Assembly: GCA_902793295.1 (NCBI GenBank)
Contig: CADBDA010000007.1
Location: 59,553 to 123,552, forward strand
DNA length: 64,000 nt
Source of the DNA: an uncultured Bacteroidota bacterium
Lineage (GTDB): Bacteria > Bacteroidota > Bacteroidia > Bacteroidales > P3
Direction of reading: 5' to 3'
Of the stretch, positions 17,771 to 25,127 are shown piece by piece. The position numbers were made by a program, and so were the translations under genes. A model generated the notes under the pieces. It was not told where the DNA came from. It was given only the letters and a program-made list of their open reading frames with translations, and searched no databases. Position 1 is the first letter of the stretch. Each line of letters starts with the position of its first letter.

Positions 17771-18892
17771 TTATTTTGAAAACAACGACTTATGAAATGT
17801 ACTCTTTTCGTCAATAGCACAAGGGTTTCCTTGGTCATCTGTTTTATAGTAAAGGGTATAAAGGTGAAGTGTGGTGTTTAAGTGTAATTTGGGGAATAAT
17901 TTGTCTGTTTCTATATCATCCATTATTCCTTCCGAAGAATCGCCTGATGGCATTAAAGTGACCACATCCAAGTCAATATGTTCAGGTACGGATTTTTGTT
18001 CATCGTTTTTTTCGTTTTTAGGAGGGTTTCGGAAAATGTTCCACCAATCCTTTCCGCTCTTACTACGGAATAGAAATGCCATAAATGTGGCATAAATAAG
18101 AGCTTGTGTCATTACTGTGGCTTGACTCTCGGTCTCTTTGTTTTCGTCTTTTAGTTCAATTATAGCGTATCTCCACTTCCCTGGATTTTTTTTGTTTCGT
18201 GCCAGAATATCGATTCCTCCTCCGGTTGCATAATATGATTTCTCTCCAGTTCTCCTTGACTCTTTTGCTCCAATACTAATAGTAGGTAAGTGTTTGCTTG
18301 CTTTTAGTGGTGTGGTAAATTGAAAATATTGCCTTCCTAAAAGTACAGGTTGAATATATGGCAATAGTTTATTTTTAGTACTCTCTTCAGAGAAACAATC
18401 AAGTATGAAGTTTTCTATTCTATGCTCTTTTGTATGAATGGAGAGGTCGTCACTTGAAATCTTGTTTTCAAAGTGGGACCGAAACTTTACACATTTTTTA
18501 TCTTTCCATTCAACATAATCAAAGGGTTCACTATCTGAAAATCCCAATGCCTGGGCTATTTTCGATTGTTTTGGTTTTATTTCCAAACGAGGTTCATATT
18601 CGCCGTTTTGTTTTTTTATAACTTTTACAGTTCCGATACTTTGTCCTGCAAATCGCAGGTCATACTTTCCGTTCTTTATCAAAGATATGCTGCTGTATTT
18701 TGATATTGCACCTCTAACCTGAAATTTACCTGCCTTTTCTATGTAATCTTTTTCTTTTTTCAATATTTCATCAGCATACCCAGCATAGATTGATTCCACA
18801 ATTTCCTGGTTTTGCCAGAGTAATTCTAACGTATCATTGACAATGGTTTCATTGTCTATTTTATTTGGTTGGATTTTCTTTGCCATCTTCAT
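17771..18892 (-). CDS. PD-(D/E)XK nuclease-like protein, cassette C
   Basis: 373 residues (MAKKIQP at 18886 is an alternative start). E160 in EHRIENFIL, then GGGIDIL with D228, and YAIIELKDE with E246-x-K248 make a good PD-(D/E)XK site. The N-terminal part has short strands (YDLRFAGQSIGTVKV) in the position of the YYRG region of cassettes B and D. It is AT-rich. It has its own consensus promoter and is followed by an MBL-start remnant, so it is a self-contained cassette. Target and function are unknown. Confidence 0.78.
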   Translation of the reverse strand: MKMAKKIQPNKIDNETIVNDTLELLWQNQEIVESIYAGYADEILKKEKDYIEKAGKFQVRGAISKYSSISLIKNGKYDLRFAGQSIGTVKVIKKQNGEYEPRLEIKPKQSKIAQALGFSDSEPFDYVEWKDKKCVKFRSHFENKISSDDLSIHTKEHRIENFILDCFSEESTKNKLLPYIQPVLLGRQYFQFTTPLKASKHLPTISIGAKESRRTGEKSYYATGGGIDILARNKKNPGKWRYAIIELKDENKETESQATVMTQALIYATFMAFLFRSKSGKDWWNIFRNPPKNEKNDEQKSVPEHIDLDVVTLMPSGDSSEGIMDDIETDKLFPKLHLNTTLHLYTLYYKTDDQGNPCAIDEKSTFHKSLFSK

Positions 18893-18901
18893 TCAGTTTT
18901 T

Positions 18902-18944
18902 ACGGTGCAAAGGTACAACTTTATTTTCAATCAGCCAAATATTT
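18902..18944 (-). promoter_or_regulatory. Cassette promoter, copy for cassette C
   Basis: The reverse strand has TTTG (18936-18939), 20 bp, TACCTTTG (18908-18915). The 43-bp segment is duplicated at 20179-20221 in front of cassette D with six differences. Confidence 0.75.
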
Positions 18945-18965
18945 TTTTGACACCTCCATTTCCTG

Positions 18966-19014
18966 TGATGCATCCGCCAATCTGGTTGATTCCGCGATGG
19001 ATGGTGATGGTCAT
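18966..19014 (-). repeat. MBL 5'-end repeat, copy 3 (remnant)
   Basis: 46/49 identical to the start of the MBL gene. Its ATG overlaps the stop of cassette D (ATGA). It reads MTITIHRGINQIGGCITG and stops after 27 codons. Confidence 0.93.
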
Positions 19015-20156
19015 AGAAGGTATTTTTTTGACAATTTCAATCCATCAGGTATCGGATTGAAAAATGTTTCATCCTGATCCTTGGGCAAAAAAAGAACAGG
19101 AACATTATCTGGAATTGACACCGATGTTTTTATTGCATTGACAAACTCCCTTTTATCGGTATTGTTTTGTTCTTTCATTATAAATGCAAATTTGGGTTTC
19201 TCTTTCTTCAACACAACCTCATTTTTTTCAAGGAAGAAACCCAGATTCTTTTTTGCTGTGAGAAGAACATTAATATCATCCCAAAAATATATCCACTTTT
19301 CATCATCTCCCACCGTATTGAGGTAATCATTATAATGGACATCTACACCGGCATTCCCATCAACAGCCCCCATTCCATATTTCAGCTCCATAACATACAA
19401 CTGTCCTGTTCTTTTTTCTATAGCCACAATATCAATTCTCGGTTGTTGTCTATCAGGAGTTCTATCATCCCGGTAAAGAGCATGCGCACTTATTGCATAC
19501 TCTAAATCAAGCACAAGATAATCCGTGCCTTCATCATATTCCTTGTTAAATAACGATATATAGTGCTGCACAACACGTTCTCCGGACTCTGTCTCTCGTC
19601 TACCAACTTCTTTCAAACTCTTTTTCCAGCCATCCATAGTTGTCTTCATCTCCTCCATAATAGATGCAATCTCATTGTATTCCGTGCAGTTTTGCAATCG
19701 GGATAACAGTTCGCTCCACCTATTTTGCAATGTACTTTCGATTTCTACGGCCTCTCTTCTGTATTTTTCATAATCAGAGTAAATATGTCTGTATCGATTG
19801 TACCTATTACCAGGCGTTTCACTTGTTTGTTTATACCACGATTCGGATTCGTTTTTACAGAGCCTTACGATGTCGGATTTTGTCAAAACACTCTCTTTCG
19901 TTGGTTGGTAAAAGTACCATTTGTCAAATGATTCGGGGCGAAGTGGTTCATTATCGTCAAAATAAAGTCTTAACAGATTTCCACCTCGATAATAGATGTT
20001 TATATATCCTCCTCTAAATTGTATATCCAATCCATTTTGGGGATTGCGCGCATACTCTATTATGTGCTTGCATATTTGAATGTTATGAGTTTGGAGAATG
20101 TCCAATCCTTCTCCCCTTCTAACATAAATGCCATCTTTTTGAACAATGCGTGCCAT
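19011..20156 (-). CDS. PD-(D/E)XK nuclease-like protein, cassette D
   Basis: 381 residues. N-terminal strands LDIQFRGGYINIYYRGG resemble those of cassette B. A long helical middle (about 120-200) is followed by a nuclease-like core: LDLEYA (E219), PRIDIVA (D242) and YVMELKYG (E257-x-K259). This D...ExK pattern fits a restriction-endonuclease-like fold. It could cleave DNA or RNA as an effector. It is the most upstream of the three stacked cassettes and lies 65 bp after the GyrA-like gene, which could place it in the same transcript. Confidence 0.78.
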   Translation of the reverse strand: MARIVQKDGIYVRRGEGLDILQTHNIQICKHIIEYARNPQNGLDIQFRGGYINIYYRGGNLLRLYFDDNEPLRPESFDKWYFYQPTKESVLTKSDIVRLCKNESESWYKQTSETPGNRYNRYRHIYSDYEKYRREAVEIESTLQNRWSELLSRLQNCTEYNEIASIMEEMKTTMDGWKKSLKEVGRRETESGERVVQHYISLFNKEYDEGTDYLVLDLEYAISAHALYRDDRTPDRQQPRIDIVAIEKRTGQLYVMELKYGMGAVDGNAGVDVHYNDYLNTVGDDEKWIYFWDDINVLLTAKKNLGFFLEKNEVVLKKEKPKFAFIMKEQNNTDKREFVNAIKTSVSIPDNVPVLFLPKDQDETFFNPIPDGLKLSKKYLL

Positions 20157-20178
20157 TTTGATAAAAGTATTTAGTTTG

Positions 20179-20221
20179 ACGGTGTAAAGTTACGATTTTA
20201 TTTTCAATCAGCCAAATATTT
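20179..20221 (-). promoter_or_regulatory. Cassette promoter, copy for cassette D
   Basis: Duplicate of the 18902-18944 promoter: TTTG (20213-20216), 20 bp, TAACTTTA (20185-20192). The last base of the -7 box is changed, so it may be weaker. Confidence 0.6.
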
Positions 20222-20557
20222 CTAACTAATTACTTCTCGCAGAGCATTCCACTTGGCAATTTCAGACTTCCTAAACTCGGCACTGTTCAGGTAATCATCC
20301 ATCTCTCTCAAATCTAGGTCAAGGAGAAAGTCGGCCACATTGCCTGATATATTGAACTTGGAGACAAGCATATTCTTGGCCTCGCTGGAGTTCTTGCTTT
20401 TGCGAACCACTTCGATAATCTCATCAAGGTTCAGTGTTCCAACTATCTCGATGTTCTTAATTTGGTTGTCGATGTATTCTGGGGTAACGACGGGAATATC
20501 AATTCTGTCAGATCCGTCTTCGCGGATTATTACGTTTGGTTTTATAAATAGTTTCAT
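20222..20557 (-). CDS. Small protein matching the GyrA/ParC coiled-coil segment
   Basis: 111 residues. Residues about 43-100 (LDEIIEVVRKSKNSSEAKNM..., FNISGNVADFLLDLDLREM) match the GyrA/ParC tip region, where the usual form is LDEVIxLIRxS...A...L...F.LS..QA.AILDMRL. The DNA-cleavage Tyr domain and the beta-pinwheel are absent, so it cannot be a topoisomerase. It is 15 bp from the upstream repeat protein and in the same operon as the DnaE-like protein. It may be a decoy, a subunit that binds gyrase/topo IV, or an interaction module; this is inference. Confidence 0.6.
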   Translation of the reverse strand: MKLFIKPNVIIREDGSDRIDIPVVTPEYIDNQIKNIEIVGTLNLDEIIEVVRKSKNSSEAKNMLVSKFNISGNVADFLLDLDLREMDDYLNSAEFRKSEIAKWNALREVIS

Positions 20558-20572
20558 TTCTATTATTGTTTT

Positions 20573-20917
20573 TTATGCAAATAATATTGCGAACAGTCCC
20601 ATTAGTTCTGCCCTTGAAAGGCGGCCATCGATTTCGTAAACGTTTGCGCCATTGAAATCCTTGATGACGTTACCTTTGAGTTCGTAAATAATCCCTCCGC
20701 AATAACGTCTTATAAATGTGCCGTCGAATGTAATCAACTGTTGTCCGCAATACTGCCTCACCGCGTCATCGCTTATTTCGTACAGGTAGTTGCCGACATT
20801 GTAATGCCGGATCTTGTTTTCAGTCAATTCATAGACTTTGATTCCATAGGCATCCTTGTAGATACCATCGGAAATCTCCATAATTCTGCTACCGTTGTAA
20901 CGTTTAATTGTTGCCAT
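20573..20917 (-). CDS. Small tandem-repeat protein
   Basis: 114 residues made of about six 16-17-residue repeats of the form (V/I)YEIxxxxIRxYxGxx: RIMEISDGIYKDAYGIK, VYELTENKIRHYNVGNY, LYEISDDAVRQYCGQQ, IYELKGNVIKDFNGAN and so on. This pattern suggests stacked beta-hairpins forming a small solenoid or propeller-like sheet. I do not know the family by name. It lies 11 bp downstream of the DnaE-like gene and 15 bp upstream of the GyrA-like gene. A role as scaffold or ligand-binding part of the system is possible. Confidence 0.65.
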   Translation of the reverse strand: MATIKRYNGSRIMEISDGIYKDAYGIKVYELTENKIRHYNVGNYLYEISDDAVRQYCGQQLITFDGTFIRRYCGGIIYELKGNVIKDFNGANVYEIDGRLSRAELMGLFAILFA

Positions 20918-20928
20918 AATTTGATTTT

Positions 20929-22371
20929 TTAATTGTTAGTAATTGTTATGAATTTAAGCTTGAATGATTTATTTTTCTTTCCTTTGCGAGCGACGCCAAT
21001 ACTATAATCACGAATCTCTTCTTTGACGTGAAGCCCGTTTTTACAGCAGTCGTCCACAAGAGCCTCCACCCTTTCATCGAAGTTTTTTGATTTAAAGAAT
21101 CGTAGAGTCTCGGTCATATACTCAGCCATATAGTGCGCTTTGAGCCAAGCGGAAATATACACCACCCAGGTGACATTCACAGCAGACGCTTTGCTGACGG
21201 TATGATGACATTTCTCCCATAAATTCTGGAGCATTTCCTTTGAGTGGCCGTTCTGAATTCCTCCATTGACAAATTTCTGTTCGTAACTGATTAAGGTTTT
21301 TTCTTCTTCCTTGTTCTTTGATTGCATCGCGTGATACATTCGAGCCGTCTCACGGGGAGGAATGTCTGCCAGAATATTGGCTAATTGTATCATCTGTTCG
21401 TCATAAATCAAAAGGCCATAGGTTTCTTTCAGCACCTCGTCAACCTGCGAATTGTAGTGCTTGATTTCTTGTTCTCCCTCTTTTAGGCGGAGATATTCTT
21501 TCATTGTCTCCTCGCATTGTCCACATTTCTGGTTGATAGCATTTATCATCACCAGCTCGTCAAAACTTTGCGGTTTTGTTTTTGGCATAAATTCTTTTAT
21601 TAGTGGCCAATCAGACCTAAAAACGCCACAATCCTTGCCCTCTTGAAAGAGCTTATATGTTGCAGCATCGTCCTTTGGTATTTGCGTTATGTCAATGGTT
21701 ATTCCGTGCATTTGCCGAATTCTGTCAAGTGTAAATCTTATTATCTCCAAGATGTAATGTCCAAGATATTCAATGCGATACAATCCTTTGGACTCACACT
21801 CCATTCTTGGGCACTCGACGGCAAGAATATTTTTACCAGAGTCTAAATCCTTGACAATCCGAGTAGGCATAAGACTTTCTATATCGTTGTCGCTGATTAC
21901 TACGCTGGTCGGATATACACCTAATTTGTTGGTTTGATCTGGATTGGCGATGCGTGCCACGTGTTGCTTGCCGTAGTCGTCCATCAGCATACCAATAATA
22001 CCGCTCTTGAAAATGGAGTCAACTAACAACCAAATGGCCGTGTTGTTTGTGAAATAGAAGAATCTCTCGAAAGACAACCCATAGCGCAAGGGGTCGATCC
22101 CTGTAATATTCAAACAATAGCATACCACGCTGCCCGATGAAGGGCCTTCTCCGGGAGCAATGGTAACTCCAGATTCACGCAATTTACACACAACATCTCC
22201 TACAATCAGAAAGTACCTTTCTCTTCCCGCCTGGATAATGGCATCTAGCTCCATATCAATCCGATTGCTTTGCTCATCTGTGAGCACCTTACCGTAATGA
22301 TGGTGAGCACCTTTCAAAACCAAACTTCTCAACGTTCTGGCCGCATCCTCATATTCTCTTTTTAACAGCAT
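20929..22371 (-). CDS. DnaE-like protein lacking the polymerase active site
   Basis: 480 residues, against roughly 1200 for replicative DnaE, without a PHP domain. Family landmarks are clear: APGEGPSSGSVVCYCL (usual PGRGSAAGS), NITGIDPLRYGLSFERF, KETYGLLIYDEQMIQLA and AWLKAHYMAEYM. The catalytic PDIDIDF segment after FERF is replaced by NNTAIWLLVD (109-118), and the Arg of PGRGS is Glu. About 200 residues of palm/fingers are missing. It therefore should not polymerise DNA, but may keep the shape of DnaE for binding clamp, DNA or a phage inhibitor. It lies 12 bp downstream of the 83-residue gene. Confidence 0.8.
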   Translation of the reverse strand: MLLKREYEDAARTLRSLVLKGAHHHYGKVLTDEQSNRIDMELDAIIQAGRERYFLIVGDVVCKLRESGVTIAPGEGPSSGSVVCYCLNITGIDPLRYGLSFERFFYFTNNTAIWLLVDSIFKSGIIGMLMDDYGKQHVARIANPDQTNKLGVYPTSVVISDNDIESLMPTRIVKDLDSGKNILAVECPRMECESKGLYRIEYLGHYILEIIRFTLDRIRQMHGITIDITQIPKDDAATYKLFQEGKDCGVFRSDWPLIKEFMPKTKPQSFDELVMINAINQKCGQCEETMKEYLRLKEGEQEIKHYNSQVDEVLKETYGLLIYDEQMIQLANILADIPPRETARMYHAMQSKNKEEEKTLISYEQKFVNGGIQNGHSKEMLQNLWEKCHHTVSKASAVNVTWVVYISAWLKAHYMAEYMTETLRFFKSKNFDERVEALVDDCCKNGLHVKEEIRDYSIGVARKGKKNKSFKLKFITITNN

Positions 22372-22383
22372 TTTTCTATTATT

Positions 22384-22635
22384 TTATTGTTTTACAAATA
22401 TCAATAACTCTCCCCATTGTTCCCCGTGTCCGAATGTGAAAGTGTCATACAGGATGTATCCCCGTTCCTCGTAATCCGCGATCACCGGATGCTCGGTATA
22501 ATCCACATAACCAAAGACAACCTCCACTTCGGCTGTAGTGTCCACTTGCCGGTAGCGCTCATAGCACCATTGGCGTAGGTTCTCTATTTCAGCGTCTTGT
22601 ATCATTTGTTTTGTGATTCTTTGAAGACTCCTCAA
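22384..22635 (-). CDS. Unrecognised small protein (83 aa)
   Basis: 83 residues, soluble, with helical N-terminus (IENLRQWCYERYRQV) and a beta-rich second half. No family recognised. It overlaps the preceding gene by 4 bp and lies 12 bp before the DnaE-like gene, so it belongs to the operon. Confidence 0.6.
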   Translation of the reverse strand: MRSLQRITKQMIQDAEIENLRQWCYERYRQVDTTAEVEVVFGYVDYTEHPVIADYEERGYILYDTFTFGHGEQWGELLIFVKQ

Positions 22636-22976
22636 ACCGCCTCCGAGGGGCGGTCGAGGTTGATGATGTCGGTGTAATCTCTGCGAAATCCGCGTTTGAG
22701 GTCGCTGACCGGCAGATCGGAAACCACGATGAAGAGTCGGCTGCTTTCGTACACCTTGCCCTTGAAAATGGGCTGGTAGGAGGAACTCTTGAAATTGAGA
22801 CCGAGCATTTCGATGACCATTTCAAGCCAATTCATTCCCTTGCGGAAATTTCCGCTGATGATGACGTTCAGGTTGTCGAGCTCGCTGGTTCTCGGCGCGG
22901 CGAGTTTGACGGACAGATTCGTAAGATCCTTCATTTCGCGCATGTTGAAGATGGTGTTTCCGTTTTTTGTTTCCAT
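22632..22976 (-). CDS. Unrecognised small protein (114 aa), first gene of the operon
   Basis: 114 residues, mixed helix/strand, soluble. No family recognised. It has an ATGA overlap with the next gene. It is the first gene of the minus-strand run 22976-14846 and is divergent from the WYL regulator. The 186-bp divergent region has a possible weak minus-strand promoter (TTTG, 19 bp, TATTAATA) without the usual final TTTG. Confidence 0.6.
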   Translation of the reverse strand: METKNGNTIFNMREMKDLTNLSVKLAAPRTSELDNLNVIISGNFRKGMNWLEMVIEMLGLNFKSSSYQPIFKGKVYESSRLFIVVSDLPVSDLKRGFRRDYTDIINLDRPSEAV

Positions 22977-23111
22977 GTCTGTGATCGTTTAAAAAAAATG
23001 TTTATGATTATTAATACTGAGAATTATGATGAAAACAAAATTTTAAAGAGTCAAGTTGTTGATATATAATAATATGATAGAAACAGACTTTAACACTTGT
23101 ATAACATTTAT

Positions 23112-23141
23112 TTTGCATATGGATTATTTTTCGTACCTTTG
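23112..23141 (+). promoter_or_regulatory. Promoter of the WYL regulator
   Basis: TTTG (23112-23115), 18 bp, TACCTTTG (23134-23141), about 22 bp upstream of the start codon. Confidence 0.75.
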
Positions 23142-23162
23142 CACCGAGAAACATAATAACAG

Positions 23163-23870
23163 ATGGACTACAAAAATTTGGAGATGCTTTCTTGGCTGGT
23201 TGCACAGTTCCGTAGAGCTGGAGAGACAGGAATCACATTCGACCAGTTGATAGACAGACTTGTCGATGAACCGAATATGGAGAAAATTCTGCCCAAGAGG
23301 ACGTTCCACAACTATTTGAAGGAACTCCGAGACCGTTTTGGCATTAAGATAGAGTGCGTCAACCGCCTTCAACACGAGGTATGGAAGAAAGCATTGTCAG
23401 AAGAGAACCGAAGGTATCGCTATCGACTAGTGGAAGAGCCAAGGAGCAACAACAGCCCTTGGACGATGCCGTTTCTAATGGCTTTTGAAACATCAGCGGC
23501 AATGAAGCGGTTGCAGGATTCGGAAGAAAACAAAAAGTATATGTACATCGACTGCAAGGCCACAGGTGTAGAAAATGTGAATGTTCTAATGGATGCCATC
23601 CGTCAGCAAAAGTGTGTTGATTTATACTACCATCATCCAAGAACTGGTTTTCCTTATCATCAGGAACTATTTGAACCAAGAGGATTGGTAATGAAAGATT
23701 ATGTCTGGTACGTTTTGGGTCATACGAGCTATCGTGTGGAGACGATTTGGCCGTTGTATTTGCTGAGTGATATTAGAATAACAGACACAACATACCGTCA
23801 TTCCACAGGATTTTCACCAAAGAGATTTTGGGAAACCCATAAAAATCTATGGCAAGAATATCTAATATAA
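23163..23870 (+). CDS. WYL-domain transcriptional regulator
   Basis: 235 residues. The N-terminal winged-helix region contains KRTFHNYLKELRDRFGIKIEC (first 20 residues of this segment are the recognition-type part), and the C-terminal WYL domain runs from about 130 with EPRGLVMKDYVWYVLGH and YRVETIWPLYLLSDI. WYL regulators often control phage-defence loci (BrxR/CapW types) and bind ligands through the WYL domain. Here it is divergent from the ten-gene nuclease operon, which supports a defence role for that operon. It has its own consensus promoter. Confidence 0.87.
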   Translation: MDYKNLEMLSWLVAQFRRAGETGITFDQLIDRLVDEPNMEKILPKRTFHNYLKELRDRFGIKIECVNRLQHEVWKKALSEENRRYRYRLVEEPRSNNSPWTMPFLMAFETSAAMKRLQDSEENKKYMYIDCKATGVENVNVLMDAIRQQKCVDLYYHHPRTGFPYHQELFEPRGLVMKDYVWYVLGHTSYRVETIWPLYLLSDIRITDTTYRHSTGFSPKRFWETHKNLWQEYLI

Positions 23871-24071
23871 TAAAACTTATTTCAACTTGGTCTTACGTGC
23901 AGTTTTAATTGATTTTGCAACCATAAAAAGATTATCAGTTTGTTCTTGCCATAAACAGACTTATATTCCTTCAAATGCAGAATCTCAAAGTGTTGATGGC
24001 TCATCTGGTTATTCACCGGACTTTCCGGAATGACAAACCGACTCTCAATAGTTAGTATTGGCAGAGCTGTT

Positions 24072-24153
24072 CCGCCGTGTTCGGATCGGCGGGACGGCTG
24101 TCACCAGCCGCAGCTTCCGCAAGGGAAGCTTTCTCCGCTTCGCTATCGTAAAG
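24072..24153 (-). repeat. Three-hairpin repeat element, copy 2
   Basis: Inverted copy of 7713-7793. The opening CTTTACGATAGCGAAGCGG is conserved. The stems are AGCTTCC/GGAAGCT with loop CTTGC, CGGCTG/CAGCCG, and CCGCCG/CGGCGG around ATCCGAACA. Order and spacing are the same as copy 1. The flanking 23871-24071 holds no gene I recognise. Confidence 0.8.
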
Positions 24154-24301
24154 GTTTTGCCACTTCATTGTACAAAGATTCGGTTACTTTGATGTCAGTA
24201 GTACCACAGGCACATTTTACCCGAAGATATTTCTGTTCTTCGACCCATTGGCCATAGTATGTAAACAAATCCCAAGACATAATACCACAATAAACTTTCA
24301 T
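24143..24301 (-). CDS. Possible small protein (52 aa), perhaps a gene remnant
   Basis: An ORF of 52 codons, MKVYCGIMSWDLFTYYGQWV then a KCACG motif, ends VAKPLR just inside the hairpin element. It could be the 5' part of a gene cut by the element. There is no family match that I can name. Confidence 0.35.
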   Translation of the reverse strand: MKVYCGIMSWDLFTYYGQWVEEQKYLRVKCACGTTDIKVTESLYNEVAKPLR

Positions 24302-24399
24302 TTCTGTTTTCTATATTTTTCTTAGGGTTTAGCCATATATTTTTTGCTGCATATTTGCTACACGTTTTCAGAAAAGATTAATCTACAATAAGGTTCACA

Positions 24400-24417
24400 T
24401 ACGAGGAGGTGAAATAA
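24400..24417 (+). repeat. Third copy of the dnaK 3' end (short)
   Basis: TACGAGGAGGTGAAATAA, 17/18 identical to the end of dnaK including the stop codon, followed 18 bp later by a terminator like that of dnaK. It marks the right boundary of the island. Confidence 0.75.
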
Positions 24418-24435
24418 TACACTTCATCAATAACG

Positions 24436-24467
24436 AAAAGGTGCAAACATTAGGTTGCACCTTTTTT
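24436..24467 (+). terminator. Terminator at the right end of the island
   Basis: Stem AAAAGGTGCAA / TTGCACCTTTT followed by T-run. It shares its GGTGCAA/TTGCACC core with the dnaK terminator at 7827. Confidence 0.85.
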
Positions 24468-24579
24468 ATGTCATGCGGAGAATAGTATGTGCATCTGCTG
24501 CGCAAAATCCTTATTTTTGGGGATTGTGGGGTCGTGGGGCGGTCTGTAATTTTGCAGCAGGATTCAAAAATGCAATATT

Positions 24580-25116
24580 ATGGTTAAAAAACTGACATTG
24601 TGGGGCGCTACGGGTTTCGTGGTGCTGTATTTTGTAGCGGTGTTTGCCGCCGAGTTCATTGGTTTTGCCCATCCGGTATGCTGGATGCTGGCTCCTGCCT
24701 TGGGGGCGCTCCTCGGCGCGTTGCCTTACCGTTGGCTCTCGCTCCGCTGGCATAGGTTTGGTTTGGGTACGGTGCTGTCAGCCGTGTTCGGCCTGCTGAT
24801 GATGGCTATGGGTGAGGTGGACTTCACACGGTTGGCTATCATCGTAGGCTTTGGTGTGCTGAGCGACTTGTTGCGAGTGGGAGTCAAGAAGGACGCCGTC
24901 ACTTACCCGCTCCTCACCCTCGGCAACATCGCCGAGATCATCTACCTCTGGACGCGCAAGGCGTGGTACCTGCAGGATGCCGCCGAGGAGGTGGGACAGG
25001 ACTATGCCGACGCCATGGCTCCGTTGCAGAGCACGCTGTGGTTCGTCGTCGCCTTGGTGGCCATCGTCGTCGCCGCCGAGTGCGGATTGTGGATAGCAAA
25101 GAAAATTATTAAATAA
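24580..25116 (+). CDS. Integral membrane protein, ECF S-component-like (MptD/Trep_Strep type?)
   Basis: 178 residues with about five transmembrane helices. The motif HPVCWMLAPALGALLGALPY followed by a Gly-rich helix GLGTVLSAVFGLLMMAMG resembles the MptD/Trep_Strep family of putative substrate-binding components of energy-coupling-factor transporters. No ATPase or T component is nearby. It is 11 bp upstream of a methyltransferase gene and forms a three-gene operon with two methyltransferases, which suggests they share a small-molecule substrate. Confidence 0.6.
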   Translation: MVKKLTLWGATGFVVLYFVAVFAAEFIGFAHPVCWMLAPALGALLGALPYRWLSLRWHRFGLGTVLSAVFGLLMMAMGEVDFTRLAIIVGFGVLSDLLRVGVKKDAVTYPLLTLGNIAEIIYLWTRKAWYLQDAAEEVGQDYADAMAPLQSTLWFVVALVAIVVAAECGLWIAKKIIK

Positions 25117-25127
25117 ACAATAAGATT

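Noticed and set aside
20929..22371. DnaE-like gene as a functional translesion polymerase
   Set aside because: It has no PHP domain, no catalytic Asp pair and lacks about 200 residues of the palm and fingers.
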